Source: Microcella sp.
GTDB taxonomy: Bacteria; Actinomycetota; Actinomycetes; Actinomycetales; Microbacteriaceae
NCBI RefSeq assembly: GCF_025808395.1
Contig: NZ_CP075524.1
Coordinates: 1,116,001-1,180,000 of the forward strand
DNA length: 64,000 bases
Direction of reading: 5' to 3'
Within the stretch, counting starts at the first letter, position 1, and every line of letters starts with the position of its first letter. This document shows positions 39,393-50,387 of the stretch, in pieces. A program made the position numbers and the translations under genes. The notes beneath the pieces are model-generated. The model searched no databases, was not told the DNA's origin, and saw only the letters and a program-made list of their open reading frames with translations.

Positions 39393-41936
39393 GTGCCCGC
39401 AGAGAACCTGACCCGCGTCGAAGCCCACGAACGCAAGACGACTGTCGAGACCGAGAGCTATGACGTCGCGCTCGATCTGACGACCGGCGACGAGGTGTTC
39501 CGGTCGACGTCGACCGTGACGTTCTCGGCCACCGAGGGCGCGAGCACCTTCATCGACGCGATCACGCGCACCGTGCACAGCGTCACGCTCAATGGTGCCG
39601 AGCTCGACCCGGCCGCCGTGGCCGACGGCACGCGCATTCAGCTCGACGGCCTCGCCGAGCACAACGTGCTCACGGTGGTCGCCGATCACGAGTACACCAA
39701 CTCGGGCGAGGGTCTGCACCGCTTCGTCGACCCCGTCGACGGCGAGGTCTATCTCTACTCGCAGTTCGAGGTGCCCGATAGCCGCCGCGTCTTCGCCGTC
39801 TTCGAGCAGCCCGACCTGAAGGCGACGTTCCGGTTCACGGTGACGGCGCCCGCCAGCTGGGTCGTCGTGTCGAACGCGCCCGTCGAGAGCCGCACCGAGT
39901 CGGGCGACGCCGCCACGACCACTTTCGCGCCGACGCAGCGCATGTCGAGCTACATCACCGCGATCATCGCGGGCCCCTACCAGAGCGTGCACAGCGAACT
40001 CACGAGCAGCGACGGCCGCACGATTCCGCTCGGCATCTTCGCCCGCGCGAGCCTCTTCGAGCACCTCGATGCCGACTACATCTTCGACATCACGTGCAAG
40101 GGCTTCGAATACTTCGAGTCGAAGTTCGGTGTGGCCTACCCCTTCGAGAAGTACGACCAGCTCTTCGTGCCCGAGTTCAACGCGGGAGCGATGGAGAACG
40201 CGGGCGCCGTGACCTTCACTGAGGTCTACATCTTCCGCAGCAAGGTCACCGACGCCGTCAAGGAACGTCGCGTCGTCACCATCTTGCACGAGCTCGCGCA
40301 CATGTGGTTCGGCGACCTCGTCACCATGAAGTGGTGGAACGACCTGTGGCTCAACGAGTCGTTCGCCGAATGGGCGTCGACGATCGCCACGGCTGAAGCC
40401 ACCGAGTGGCACGAAGCCTGGACCACCTTTCAAGCCATGGAGAAGAGCTGGGCATACAAGCAAGACCAGCTGCCGAGCACGCACCCCGTCGTCGCCACGA
40501 TTAATGACCTCGAAGACGTGCAGGTCAACTTCGACGGCATCACCTACGCCAAGGGCGGCAGCGTGCTCAAGCAGCTCGTCGCGTGGGTGGGGCAAGACGC
40601 CTTCTTCGCCGGTGTCGGCCAGTACTTCCAGAAGCACGCGTGGGGCAACACCGAGCTCAGCGACCTGCTGCACGAGCTCGAGCAGACGAGCGGCCGCGAG
40701 CTCACCACGTGGTCGCAGCTGTGGCTCGAGACGGCGGGCGTCAACACCCTGCGCCCCGAGCTGACGGTCGACGAGGAGGGCATCATCACGAGCTTCGCCG
40801 TGCTGCAGAGCGCGCACCCCGACTACCCGACGATCCGCCCGCACCGCATGGCGATCGGCTTCTACGACCTGGTGGATGGTGCGCTGACGCGCACTCACCG
40901 CCACGAGCTCGACGTCGACGGCAACCTCACCGAGGTGCCCGAGCTGATCGGGATGCCCCGACCGTCGCTCGTGCTGCTCAACGACGACGACCTCGCCTAC
41001 GCGAAGATTCGGCTCGACGACGAGTCGCTCGCCGTCGCCATCGAGCACCTGTCGAAGATCGAGAACCCGCTCGCCCGAGCGCTCGTGTGGGGCTCGGCGT
41101 GGGATTCGACGCGCGACGCCGAGACCGCACCGCGCGACTACGTGCGCCTCGTGCTCGGCAACATCGCCACCGAGACCGAGTCGACCACGGTGCGCACCAC
41201 GCTCATGCAGCTGCTGACGGTCGCTCGCATGTATGTCGACCCGGCAGCCAGGCCCGGCACGATCGCCGAGATCGGCGACGCGCTGTGGTCGCTCGCTCAG
41301 AGCGCCGAGGCCGGCAGCGACAGCCAGTTCCAGTTCGTGAAGTTCTTCGCCAACATCGCGAGCACGCCCGCGCACGTCGACACGCTGCGCGGCTTGCGCG
41401 ACGGCACCGTCACACTGCCCGGCGTCGAGATCGACACCGACCTCGAGTGGGAGCTGCTCGAGGGCCTGGCGCTCAACGGCGCAGCATCCCGAGCCGATAT
41501 CGAAGCCTCGCTGGCACGAGACAACACGTCAAACGGCCAGCAGGCGGCCGCGCGCGCCGCGGCCGCGCTGCCGGGTGCCGAAGACAAGCGGGCTGCCTTC
41601 GACTCGCTCGTCGCGAGCGACGACCTGCCCAACGTCGTCGTGCGCATGACGACGATGGGCTACACGCACGTGAACGACCCGGCCAGCCTCGAGCCGCTCG
41701 TGGCGCCCTACTTCGATGCACTCACCGACGTGTGGGCGAACCGCACGCACGCGATCGCCGAATATATCGTGCTCGGTCTCTACCCGGCGCCGCTCGCCTC
41801 GGCCGAGCTCGTCGAGGCGACGCAAACGTGGCTCAGCGCCCACAGCGACGCTGCGCCGGCGCTGCGCCGCCTCGTCACCGAGAACCTCGCGGGGGTCGAA
41901 CGGGCACTGGCGGCTCAGGAGCGCGACCGGGCCTGA
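39393..41936 (+). CDS. pepN: Aminopeptidase N (M1 family)
   Basis: An 847-residue zinc metallopeptidase that removes N-terminal residues from peptides in the cytoplasm. GAMEN (265-269) binds the peptide amino end, and HELAH (299-303) with Glu322 (NESFAE) is the zinc site; WFGDLVTMKWWNDLWLNESF matches the family exactly. The C-terminal ERAP1-like helical domain fills residues 520-847. GTG 39393 has AAGGAGG nine bases upstream. It lies just beyond the accessory island, whose right end is therefore before about 39300. Confidence 0.96.
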   Translation: MPAENLTRVEAHERKTTVETESYDVALDLTTGDEVFRSTSTVTFSATEGASTFIDAITRTVHSVTLNGAELDPAAVADGTRIQLDGLAEHNVLTVVADHEYTNSGEGLHRFVDPVDGEVYLYSQFEVPDSRRVFAVFEQPDLKATFRFTVTAPASWVVVSNAPVESRTESGDAATTTFAPTQRMSSYITAIIAGPYQSVHSELTSSDGRTIPLGIFARASLFEHLDADYIFDITCKGFEYFESKFGVAYPFEKYDQLFVPEFNAGAMENAGAVTFTEVYIFRSKVTDAVKERRVVTILHELAHMWFGDLVTMKWWNDLWLNESFAEWASTIATAEATEWHEAWTTFQAMEKSWAYKQDQLPSTHPVVATINDLEDVQVNFDGITYAKGGSVLKQLVAWVGQDAFFAGVGQYFQKHAWGNTELSDLLHELEQTSGRELTTWSQLWLETAGVNTLRPELTVDEEGIITSFAVLQSAHPDYPTIRPHRMAIGFYDLVDGALTRTHRHELDVDGNLTEVPELIGMPRPSLVLLNDDDLAYAKIRLDDESLAVAIEHLSKIENPLARALVWGSAWDSTRDAETAPRDYVRLVLGNIATETESTTVRTTLMQLLTVARMYVDPAARPGTIAEIGDALWSLAQSAEAGSDSQFQFVKFFANIASTPAHVDTLRGLRDGTVTLPGVEIDTDLEWELLEGLALNGAASRADIEASLARDNTSNGQQAAARAAAALPGAEDKRAAFDSLVASDDLPNVVVRMTTMGYTHVNDPASLEPLVAPYFDALTDVWANRTHAIAEYIVLGLYPAPLASAELVEATQTWLSAHSDAAPALRRLVTENLAGVERALAAQERDRA

Positions 41937-42054
41937 TCGACCGCGACACCGTCGCGGCCTTGCACGTCGCGCGCCCAAGTGCAAGCCCTTCTGGCTGTGC
42001 CACTGCCCGACCTACCGTGAAGGTGACAGCACTGGTGTGAGAGAGGGGAACATT

Positions 42055-42381
42055 GTGGACGCCATTGAGCACGTGCACGACGGCACGGAAGTGTTCGACA
42101 GTCGTGGAGAGTCGATCGGAAAAGTGCGCGAGGTTCGCATGGGTGACCCCGAAGCGGCGACGGGCGAGGGCCAGTCAATGCCGGGCTCGCCGATGTCAGA
42201 CCTCTTTCGCGGCCTGTTCAGCTCGTCGCCCGACATCAGCCCCGAACAGGCAGAGCGACTCGTCCGTGTGGGCTATCTGCAGATCGACCGGCCGCTCTTC
42301 GAGCGCGACGCGTACGTCGCGAGCGACAGCATCGACCGCGTCGACGGCGACAGCGTGCACTTGAACATCGTCGTCGAGTAG
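42055..42381 (+). CDS. PRC-barrel/DUF2171-like small protein
   Basis: A 108-residue protein. The start is GTG 42055 with GAGAGGGGAA just upstream, giving MDAIEHVHDGTEVFDSRGES, which together with IGKVREVRMGDPE fits the beta-barrel PRC/DUF2171 type. The second half has hydrophobic LFRGLFSSSPD and GYLQIDRPLFERDAYVAS, then VHLNIVVE. Such domains bind protein partners or RNA and are often found in stress proteins. The function is unknown. The longer frame upstream is not supported. Confidence 0.7.
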   Translation: MDAIEHVHDGTEVFDSRGESIGKVREVRMGDPEAATGEGQSMPGSPMSDLFRGLFSSSPDISPEQAERLVRVGYLQIDRPLFERDAYVASDSIDRVDGDSVHLNIVVE

Positions 42382-42427
42382 CGCGCGTTCGCAGCGCTGC
42401 TCGATCGTCGCCGTAGACTGGCGCGCG

Positions 42428-43408
42428 ATGGAGACTTTCGACTGGGCAGCGTTCTGGCAGGGCGTCGGCGAGTTCTTCGCCGTCTACGACGCCCCGTTTC
42501 GCATCGTCGGGGTGATCGTCGGCGCGGTGGTGCTGCGCTTCGTGCTCGTCATCATTATTCGACGCGTCGTCGACCGTGTGGTCTCGGGGGTCAAGAAGGC
42601 TCAGAACGTCGACGACACCGTCGAACTGAGCGCCTCGCCGTTGCACGCCGTGCGCGTCGTGCAGCGCACCCGCACGATGGGATCAGTGCTCAACAACCTG
42701 GTGACCTGGGCTATCGTCTCGGTCGCGTTCGTGCTCATTCTGGGTGAGTTGAACTTCTCGGTCACCGCGCTCATCGCATCAGCAGGCATCTTGGGCGCTG
42801 CGCTCGGCTTCGGTGCGCAGAACGTCGTGAAAGACATGCTCAACGGGCTCTTCATCGTCTTCGAAGACCAGCTCGGTGTCGGCGACATCGTCGAGTTGCA
42901 GTCGTCGCAGGGCCCCGTCACGGGTGTCGTCGAGACGGTCGGTGTGCGCGTGACGCAAGTGCGCGACGTCGTCGGAACCCTCTGGTACGTGCGCAACGGC
43001 GAGATCGTCAACGTCGGCAACAAGTCGCAAGGCTGGGCGCGCGTCATCATCGACCTGCCTGCGCCATACACCTCAGACGTCGACGACGTGCAGCGGGTGA
43101 TGCTTGAGACGGCGGCTGCCATGGCGGCCGAACCCGAGTACAAGCGCAAAGTGCTCGAGAAGCCCGAGATCTGGGGTATCGAGTCGGTGTCGGCCGAGGC
43201 GCTCGTCATTCGCCTCGTCATGAAGGTGCGGTCTGCCGACCAGTTCGACATCGCACGGGCTCTGCGCCTGCGCCTCAAGCTCGCGCTCGACGAACTGGGT
43301 GTTGCGGTGCCGTCGCTCAACCGCGTCATCATGGATGGCCTCGCAGCCCCACCGGCGAAGAACGGCACTCGTCGACCGCCGGCCAAACTGCCGGACAGCG
43401 AGAGCTGA
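42428..43408 (+). CDS. Small-conductance mechanosensitive channel (MscS family)
   Basis: A 326-residue membrane channel. After two N-terminal helices (IVGVIVGAVVLRFVLVIIII and TWAIVSVAFVLILGELNFSV) comes the pore helix TM3, GILGAALGFGAQNVVKDMLN, with the Gly/Ala pattern and GAQ motif of MscS, and then the beta domain (EDQLGVGDIVELQSSQGPVTG; LWYVRNGEIVNVGNKSQGWA) and the cytoplasmic vestibule. The channel opens under membrane tension to release solutes. The globin follows after one base, so they are co-transcribed. Confidence 0.95.
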   Translation: METFDWAAFWQGVGEFFAVYDAPFRIVGVIVGAVVLRFVLVIIIRRVVDRVVSGVKKAQNVDDTVELSASPLHAVRVVQRTRTMGSVLNNLVTWAIVSVAFVLILGELNFSVTALIASAGILGAALGFGAQNVVKDMLNGLFIVFEDQLGVGDIVELQSSQGPVTGVVETVGVRVTQVRDVVGTLWYVRNGEIVNVGNKSQGWARVIIDLPAPYTSDVDDVQRVMLETAAAMAAEPEYKRKVLEKPEIWGIESVSAEALVIRLVMKVRSADQFDIARALRLRLKLALDELGVAVPSLNRVIMDGLAAPPAKNGTRRPPAKLPDSES

Positions 43409-43409
43409 G

Positions 43410-43823
43410 ATGGTCGAGATCGGTCGCGCTCTCGGCGACCCGCAGCAGACCTTCTTCGAGCAGGTCGGCGGTCACGAGACCTTCGAGCGGCTGGTGCGCC
43501 GCTTCTATGAGGGCGTCGCCGCTGACCCCGTGCTGCAGCCCATGTACCCCGAGGACGACATGGAGGGTGCCATCTGGCGCCTCACCGCATTTCTCGAGCA
43601 GTACTGGGGCGGCCCGGGCACCTACAGCGAGCAGCGGGGGCACCCCCGATTGCGGATGCGCCACCAGCCTTTTCACGTGAACCCCGACGCCCGCGACCGG
43701 TGGCTGGGGCACATGAGGGCCGCCGTCGAGAGCCTCGCGCTCTCTGCCTTGCACGAGGCGACGCTGTGGGACTACCTTGAGCGCGCCGCCTTCGCCATGG
43801 TCAACACCTTTGAGGAGACTTGA
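43410..43823 (+). CDS. glbO: Truncated haemoglobin, group II (GlbO type)
   Basis: A 137-residue globin. FFEQVGGHETFERLVRRFYE covers helices A-B, and MEGAIWRLTAFLEQYWGGPG, RMRHQPFHVNPDARDRWLGH contain the distal-side Tyr/Trp and proximal His (F8, in RHQPFHV) with Trp at G8 (DRWL). This is the actinobacterial trHbO pattern, linked to oxygen or peroxide/NO chemistry. ATG 43410 is one base after the MscS stop; the next gene starts immediately after its stop. Confidence 0.93.
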   Translation: MVEIGRALGDPQQTFFEQVGGHETFERLVRRFYEGVAADPVLQPMYPEDDMEGAIWRLTAFLEQYWGGPGTYSEQRGHPRLRMRHQPFHVNPDARDRWLGHMRAAVESLALSALHEATLWDYLERAAFAMVNTFEET

Positions 43824-44378
43824 GTGACTGATCCCGCACCGTACTCGACACCAGATCCGTACTCGCGCGCGACGCCGGCAACGGCGCTGAGGGCCCCCGA
43901 GGGCACCGACCCGTACACGCCGTGGATCTGGCTCATCGTGGCGATTCCGGTGGTGCAGACGCTGCCGATCTTCTTCATCGACTGGAGCGCCTTCATCAGC
44001 GCGAGCATCAGCGATCCGACCGGACTCGGGCCGTACATGGTGCTCTTCTCCCCCGCCTACCTCGTGCTCATGGCGTTCGGCTGGATCGGGCTCGGCCTGC
44101 AGATCTGGTTCGCCTACCTCGACTGGCGAGAGCTGCAGCGTCGTGGCGTGCCTCAGCCGTTCCACTGGGCCTGGATCTTCTTGGCCCTCGCCGTGAGCTA
44201 CGCCGTGTATTCGATCGGCCGTTCTGTCGTGGTGAAGCGCCGCACCGGTCGCGGGCTCGCCCCGATGTGGGTGACGATCGCGACGATCGTGGGCGGGTTC
44301 GTCGTCGGCATCTGGCTCACCGTGGTCATGTTTCAGCTGGTGTTCGACGCCGTCATGATGATGCCGTTCGGGCCCTGA
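43824..44378 (+). CDS. Membrane protein of unknown function
   Basis: A 184-residue protein with a proline/tyrosine-rich N-terminus (PAPYSTPDPYSRATPAT) and four predicted helices (IWLIVAIPVVQTLPIFF, VLFSPAYLVLMAFGWIGLGL, AWIFLALAVSYAVYSIGR, VTIATIVGGFVVGIWLTVVM). GTG 43824 follows the globin stop directly with GAGGAG seven bases upstream, so it is part of the mscS-glbO unit. Such Pro-rich N-termini are frequent in actinobacterial membrane proteins. The last 26 bases overlap the convergent citE-like gene. Not recognised. Confidence 0.72.
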   Translation: MTDPAPYSTPDPYSRATPATALRAPEGTDPYTPWIWLIVAIPVVQTLPIFFIDWSAFISASISDPTGLGPYMVLFSPAYLVLMAFGWIGLGLQIWFAYLDWRELQRRGVPQPFHWAWIFLALAVSYAVYSIGRSVVVKRRTGRGLAPMWVTIATIVGGFVVGIWLTVVMFQLVFDAVMMMPFGP

Positions 44379-45159
44379 GCAGCACCTGACGGGCGTGGCG
44401 CAGCAGGGGCTCGTCGATCATCTGCCCGTCGAAGACGAAGACTCCTGCTGCACGCTCGGCTGCGTCGATGATGGCGCGCGCTCGCTCGACGTCGGCCGTG
44501 CTCGGCCGATAGGCCTCGCGCACGGTCTCGACCTGCGAAGGGTGAATGCACGCGGTGGCGGTGAACCCCTGCGCGGCGGCATCTCGGGCTTCGGCTGCGA
44601 GACCTTCGAGATCGGCGATGTCGAGATGCACGGCATCGATCGCGGCGATGCCGTGGGCTCCGGCAGCGAGCAGCACCCGCGCTCGAGCGTGCACTGCGAC
44701 GTCACGATAGCGGGCGTCGTCGTGCCGACTCGAGGTTCCGCCGAGAGAGGCGACGAGATCTTCTGCACCCCACATGAGCGCGACGACGTGGGGCTGCGCA
44801 GCCAGGGCTTCGCACGCGAGCACCCCGTGCGCGGTCTCGCACAGCGCAATGACCGAGAACCCGTCGAGACCGGAGACGTCGACGGCCTTGGCGAGCATGA
44901 TGGTGCGGTAGTCGGTCTGAGCAAGAGCAGCGAGGTCGAGCTCGTGGTCGGCCGTGCCGCGAGGGTTCACCCGCACCACCGTCGTCGCCGGGTCGAGCGG
45001 GGTCTCGATGAGTGCTCGCCGCGCTGCCTCGCGGTCTGCGGGCGCGACCGCGTCTTCAAGGTCGAGAATCACTGTGTCGGCGCGCGCCGCCGCCTTGTCG
45101 AAGCGGTCGGCACGGTCGGCGGGGCAGAACAGCAGCGCAGGGCCGATGACCACCGTCAC
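44353..45159 (-). CDS. CitE-like CoA-ester lyase (probable (R)-HMG-CoA lyase)
   Basis: A 268-residue TIM-barrel lyase of the HpcH/CitE family. LLFCPADRADRFDKAAARAD, VILDLEDAVAPADREAAR (metal and substrate contacts), VRVNPRG and LMWGAEDLVASLGG, and CIHPSQVETVREAY are the family motifs. It is last in the order bkdA-bkdB-bkdC...accD-accA-acd-maoC-citE, which matches the mycobacterial locus in which the CitE-like protein Rv2498c was reported as (R)-3-hydroxy-3-methylglutaryl-CoA lyase, the last step of leucine breakdown. GTG 45159 overlaps the MaoC stop (GTGA). No canonical HMG-CoA lyase is nearby, supporting this assignment. Confidence 0.85.
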   Translation of the reverse strand: MTVVIGPALLFCPADRADRFDKAAARADTVILDLEDAVAPADREAARRALIETPLDPATTVVRVNPRGTADHELDLAALAQTDYRTIMLAKAVDVSGLDGFSVIALCETAHGVLACEALAAQPHVVALMWGAEDLVASLGGTSSRHDDARYRDVAVHARARVLLAAGAHGIAAIDAVHLDIADLEGLAAEARDAAAQGFTATACIHPSQVETVREAYRPSTADVERARAIIDAAERAAGVFVFDGQMIDEPLLRHARQVLLRARTASS

Positions 45160-45638
45160 GAGCCGCGGCTCTCGCACCAGACGAGCACCGATCGCTCGGC
45201 AGTGGCCACGATCTCGCCCTTCTGGTTGTGCGCCGTGTGCTGCAGCACGACGATTCCCTGACCCGGCCGAGACGCCGACAACCGCTTGCTCTCGACGACT
45301 GTCTCGAAGTACAGCGTGTCGCCGTGCACCACCGGGTGCGGAAACGCCACAGACCCGAACCCCAGATTCGCCACGATGGTTCCCTGGGTCAATTGGGCGA
45401 CGGATGCTCCGACCATCGTCGAGAGCGTGAACATCGAGTTGACCAGCCGCTCGCCGAAGGGCTGCTCGGCCGACCACGCCGCGTCGAGGTGCAGTGATTG
45501 CGTGTTCATCGTCATGGTGGTGAACAGCACGTTGTCTGCCTCGGTGACGGTGCGGCCCGGGGCGTGCACGTAGGTCGTGCCGACCTCGAACTGCTCGAAC
45601 CACAGCCCGCGCTGCTCGATGCGTCTGCCTGTCGTCAT
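45156..45638 (-). CDS. MaoC-like hydratase (probable 3-methylglutaconyl-CoA hydratase)
   Basis: A 160-residue hotdog-fold hydratase. EADNVLFTTMTMNTQSLHLD carries the Asp/Asn-His active-site pair typical of MaoC (D-x4-H type), and FGERLVNSMFTLSTMVGASV the following helix; FPHPVVHGDTLYFETVVESK is the family strand. Position between acyl-CoA dehydrogenase and CitE-like lyase, as Rv2499c in Mycobacterium, points to hydration of 3-methylglutaconyl-CoA to HMG-CoA. Its start ATG 45638 overlaps the dehydrogenase stop by four bases. Confidence 0.85.
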   Translation of the reverse strand: MTTGRRIEQRGLWFEQFEVGTTYVHAPGRTVTEADNVLFTTMTMNTQSLHLDAAWSAEQPFGERLVNSMFTLSTMVGASVAQLTQGTIVANLGFGSVAFPHPVVHGDTLYFETVVESKRLSASRPGQGIVVLQHTAHNQKGEIVATAERSVLVWCESRGS

Positions 45639-46783
45639 GCGAACCCCAGTTGTCTCGAGATGATCATGAGCTGCACCTCGGTGGTGCCCTCGCCGACTTC
45701 GAGGATCTTCGCATCACGGTAGTGCCGCGCGACGGCATTCTCGTTCAGGTAGCCGTAGCCGCCGAAGATGTGGCTGGCATCGCGGGCATTGGCCATCGCC
45801 GCTTCACTCGAGACGAGTTTGGCGATGCTGGCCTCCATCGTGAACGGGGTGCCGGCGACGATGCGCCGCGCTGCGTCGTAGGTGACCAGTCGCGCCTGGT
45901 GCACGCGCGCCTGCATGCGCGCGATCATGAAGGCGATGTGCTGGTTGTCGCCGATCGGCCGCCCGAAGACGACGCGCTCTTTCGCATAGCGAATGGCCTC
46001 GTCGAGGCACCCCTGCGCCGCACCCGTGCAGAGCGCAGCGAACGCCACCCTTCCTTCGTCGAGGGTCTGCAGAAAGTTGACGAACCCGCGGCCGCGCTCG
46101 CCCAGCAGGTTCTCTTTCGACACCCGCACGTTCTCGAAGGTGAGGGGGTGCGTGTCTGACGTGTGCCAGCCGACCTTGTCGTATGCGGGGCCGACAGTGA
46201 GACCCGGCGTGCCGCTGGGTACGAGAATCGCACTGAGTTCGGGGGCACCGTTCTCGCGCCGCCCGGTCACGGCGGTCACAGTGATGAGCCGCGTGATCTC
46301 GGTGCCCGAATTGGTGATGAACTGCTTCGAGCCGTTGATGACCCACTCGTCGCCGTCGAGCTCGGCGGTGGTCTGCGTCGCCCCCGCGTCAGAGCCGGCC
46401 TCGGCCTCGGTGAGACCGAACGCGGCGAGCGCCTCGCCCCTGGCGAGCATCGGCAGCCACTCACGCTTCTGCTCTTCAGTGCCGCTGCGCAGAATGGGCA
46501 TGGCGCCGAGGCCGACGCCTGCCTCGAGGGTCACCGCGATCGACTGATCGGCGCGCGCCAACTGCTCCACCGCGATGCAGAGCTCGACGTATCCCGTGCC
46601 CTGCCCGCCGTACTCCGTCGGTATCGCGAGGCCGAAGAGCCCCCTCTCGCCCATCTGCCGAATGATGTCGTACGGCAGCTCGCGCTTGGTGTCGTACTCG
46701 TACGCGGCGGGTGCGACGACGGTGTCGGCGAACTCGCGAATCTCATCGCGCAATCGCTGCTGCTCGGGGGTGAAGTCAATCAT
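45635..46783 (-). CDS. Acyl-CoA dehydrogenase (isovaleryl-CoA type, FadE19-like)
   Basis: A 382-residue flavoenzyme oxidising acyl-CoA thioesters. AAFGLTEAEAGSDAGATQT and NGSKQFITNSG are the FAD/substrate motifs, FGGYGYLNENAVARHYRDAK the late FAD contact, and VGEGTTEVQ contains Glu365 at the position of the usual catalytic base of short-chain enzymes. In this operon the expected substrate is isovaleryl-CoA or another branched short-chain acyl-CoA. Its stop overlaps maoC, and its start overlaps the carboxylase alpha gene by eight bases. Confidence 0.92.
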   Translation of the reverse strand: MIDFTPEQQRLRDEIREFADTVVAPAAYEYDTKRELPYDIIRQMGERGLFGLAIPTEYGGQGTGYVELCIAVEQLARADQSIAVTLEAGVGLGAMPILRSGTEEQKREWLPMLARGEALAAFGLTEAEAGSDAGATQTTAELDGDEWVINGSKQFITNSGTEITRLITVTAVTGRRENGAPELSAILVPSGTPGLTVGPAYDKVGWHTSDTHPLTFENVRVSKENLLGERGRGFVNFLQTLDEGRVAFAALCTGAAQGCLDEAIRYAKERVVFGRPIGDNQHIAFMIARMQARVHQARLVTYDAARRIVAGTPFTMEASIAKLVSSEAAMANARDASHIFGGYGYLNENAVARHYRDAKILEVGEGTTEVQLMIISRQLGFA

Positions 46784-48755
46784 GCCGGTCTCCTTCGTGG
46801 GGGTCGATTCTCGCGACGACCTGGTCTTGTCGAACCTGGTCGCCCACCGAGACCGAAATGGTCACGGTGCCGGCGATGGAGGCGAGCGCTGCGTGCTCCA
46901 TCTTCATCGCCTCGATCGTGACGAGGGGGTCTCCCTCGACGACCGAATCTCCTGTTGCCGCTGCGACGGCCACCACGGTGCCCGGCATCACAGCGCGCAC
47001 GTGCGGATCAATGGTGCTCTGCGCCCGATCGAGCCCGGCGCGGTGCGCCGCGAGCAGCTCTGCTCGCGTGCGTCGCCGCAGGCGATGCGTGGTGCCGTCG
47101 ACGTGCACCCACGTGGTGTCGTTCGTTCGCGCGACCAGGCTGCGAGTGAGCGCGCCTTCCCGATGCACGGTGACGTCGCCTGCATCGTCGACCACCCGCA
47201 TCGTCTCGGTGCGCCCATCGATGGTCACCTCGACCCCGTCTTCAGCACTCGCGACCGCCACGCTCGCACCGTCGACGTCGTAGCGCGCGGCGCGATGCTC
47301 GCCCATGCGCCACCCGGTCGGTTGCCGCCACACCGTGGCCCCCGCAGCGGCTCGCGCATGCTCGAGTGCCGCGGCGATCGCCCGAGCGGTGAACGACGAG
47401 GGTTCGGGTGCCACGACCGCACGCTCGATGAGGCCCGTGTCGATGTCGCCTGCGCGCACGGCGTCGACGGCGAGGATCGCGCGAAGAAACGCTGCGTTCG
47501 TCTGCACGCCCAGCACCACCATGTCGGCGAGCGCAGCATCCAATCGATCGATCGCCTGTTCGCGGCTGTCGCCGTGCGCGATCACCTTCGCCAGCAGCGG
47601 GTCGTAGTCTGCCCCGACGACGAGACCGTCGTGCAGCGCGCTGTCGACTCGCACCCCCGCGCCCTCGGGGTCACGCACCCGCAGCACCGTGCCCGTCTCG
47701 GGCAGGAAACCGCGTGCCGGGTCTTCTGCGTAGAGTCGCGCCTCGACGGCGTGCCCGGTGAGGGTGAGCTCAGGCAGCGCAAGCCGTTCACCGGCGGCCA
47801 TGCGCACCTGCTGCTCGACGAGGTCGACACCCGTGACGAGTTCTGTCACCGGATGCTCGACCTGCAGTCGAGTGTTCATCTCCATGAAGAATAACTCGTC
47901 TGGGCGGTCGGCTGAGACGAGAAACTCGACCGTGCCAGCACCGACGTAGTCGACGCTGCGGGCCACCTCGCAGGCCGCGACGCCGATGCGCTCGCGGGTC
48001 TGCTCGTCGAGCAGGGCAGACGGCGCCTCTTCGATGACCTTCTGGTGCCGCCGCTGCAGCGAGCATTCGCGCTCGGCGAGGTGCGCAACCGACCCGTGCT
48101 GGTCGGCGAGCACCTGCACCTCGATGTGACGAGGGTTCGAGATGAACTTCTCGAGCAGCAGGGTGTCGTCGGCGAACGCTGATGCGGCGACCCTTCGCGC
48201 GCCGCGCAGGGCTTCGGGCAAGAGGTCGGCACTCGTGACGACCGACATGCCTTTGCCCCCGCCGCCGCCCGACGGCTTGATGATGAGCGGAAACCCGAGT
48301 TCAGCCGCTGCGGCGATGAGCTCGTCGTCGGTCGAGCCGGCGGCCCCGAAGCCTGGGGTGATCGGCACTCCGCGCGCCGCCACGTGCTCGCGTGCGCGAA
48401 TCTTGTCGCCCATCGCCGTGATCGCCGACACCGGGGGCCCGATGAAGACGATGCCCGCCGCTTCGCACGCGCGCGCGAAGTCGGGATTCTCTGACAGGAA
48501 GCCGTACCCGGGGTGGATCGCCTGAGCGTTCGACGCGAGAGCGGCGGCGATGACGGCGTCGATGTCGAGATAGCTCGACGCGGCCGGGGGCGGGCCGATG
48601 CGAACGGCGTGGTCGGCCTCTCGCACGTGCCGAGCGTCGGCGTCGGCGTCGCTGTACACCGCGACCGAGGTGATGCCGAGTGTGCGCAGTGTGCGCATCA
48701 CGCGGCAGGCGATCTCGCCGCGGTTGGCGACGAGCACGGTAGTGAACATGCTCAT
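46776..48755 (-). CDS. Acyl-CoA carboxylase alpha subunit, biotin carboxylase plus BCCP (3-methylcrotonyl-CoA type)
   Basis: A 659-residue ATP-dependent carboxylase. The N-terminal biotin carboxylase begins TTVLVANRGEIACRVMRTLR; the ATP-grasp Gly-rich loop is IIKPSGGGGGKGMSVV, and EMNTRLQVEHPVTELVTGVD the catalytic segment. The C-terminal biotinyl domain carries IEAMKMEHA with biotin Lys618. It supplies carboxybiotin to the beta subunit encoded upstream (4-base gap) for carboxylation of 3-methylcrotonyl-CoA (AccA1 of the mycobacterial locus). ATG 48755 (MSMFTTV) is preferred; a second Met follows two codons later. Confidence 0.94.
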   Translation of the reverse strand: MSMFTTVLVANRGEIACRVMRTLRTLGITSVAVYSDADADARHVREADHAVRIGPPPAASSYLDIDAVIAAALASNAQAIHPGYGFLSENPDFARACEAAGIVFIGPPVSAITAMGDKIRAREHVAARGVPITPGFGAAGSTDDELIAAAAELGFPLIIKPSGGGGGKGMSVVTSADLLPEALRGARRVAASAFADDTLLLEKFISNPRHIEVQVLADQHGSVAHLAERECSLQRRHQKVIEEAPSALLDEQTRERIGVAACEVARSVDYVGAGTVEFLVSADRPDELFFMEMNTRLQVEHPVTELVTGVDLVEQQVRMAAGERLALPELTLTGHAVEARLYAEDPARGFLPETGTVLRVRDPEGAGVRVDSALHDGLVVGADYDPLLAKVIAHGDSREQAIDRLDAALADMVVLGVQTNAAFLRAILAVDAVRAGDIDTGLIERAVVAPEPSSFTARAIAAALEHARAAAGATVWRQPTGWRMGEHRAARYDVDGASVAVASAEDGVEVTIDGRTETMRVVDDAGDVTVHREGALTRSLVARTNDTTWVHVDGTTHRLRRRTRAELLAAHRAGLDRAQSTIDPHVRAVMPGTVVAVAAATGDSVVEGDPLVTIEAMKMEHAALASIAGTVTISVSVGDQVRQDQVVARIDPHEGDRHD

Positions 48756-48759
48756 GCGC

Positions 48760-50355
<1,596 letters not shown>

Positions 50356-50387
50356 GTCTACTCCTTGAAGAGGGTGGTCACGGTCGG

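Noticed and set aside
39312..41375. A 687-residue open frame on the minus strand opposite pepN
   Set aside because: The plus strand has GAMEN and HELAH motifs in correct order; the minus frame is a low-complexity shadow.
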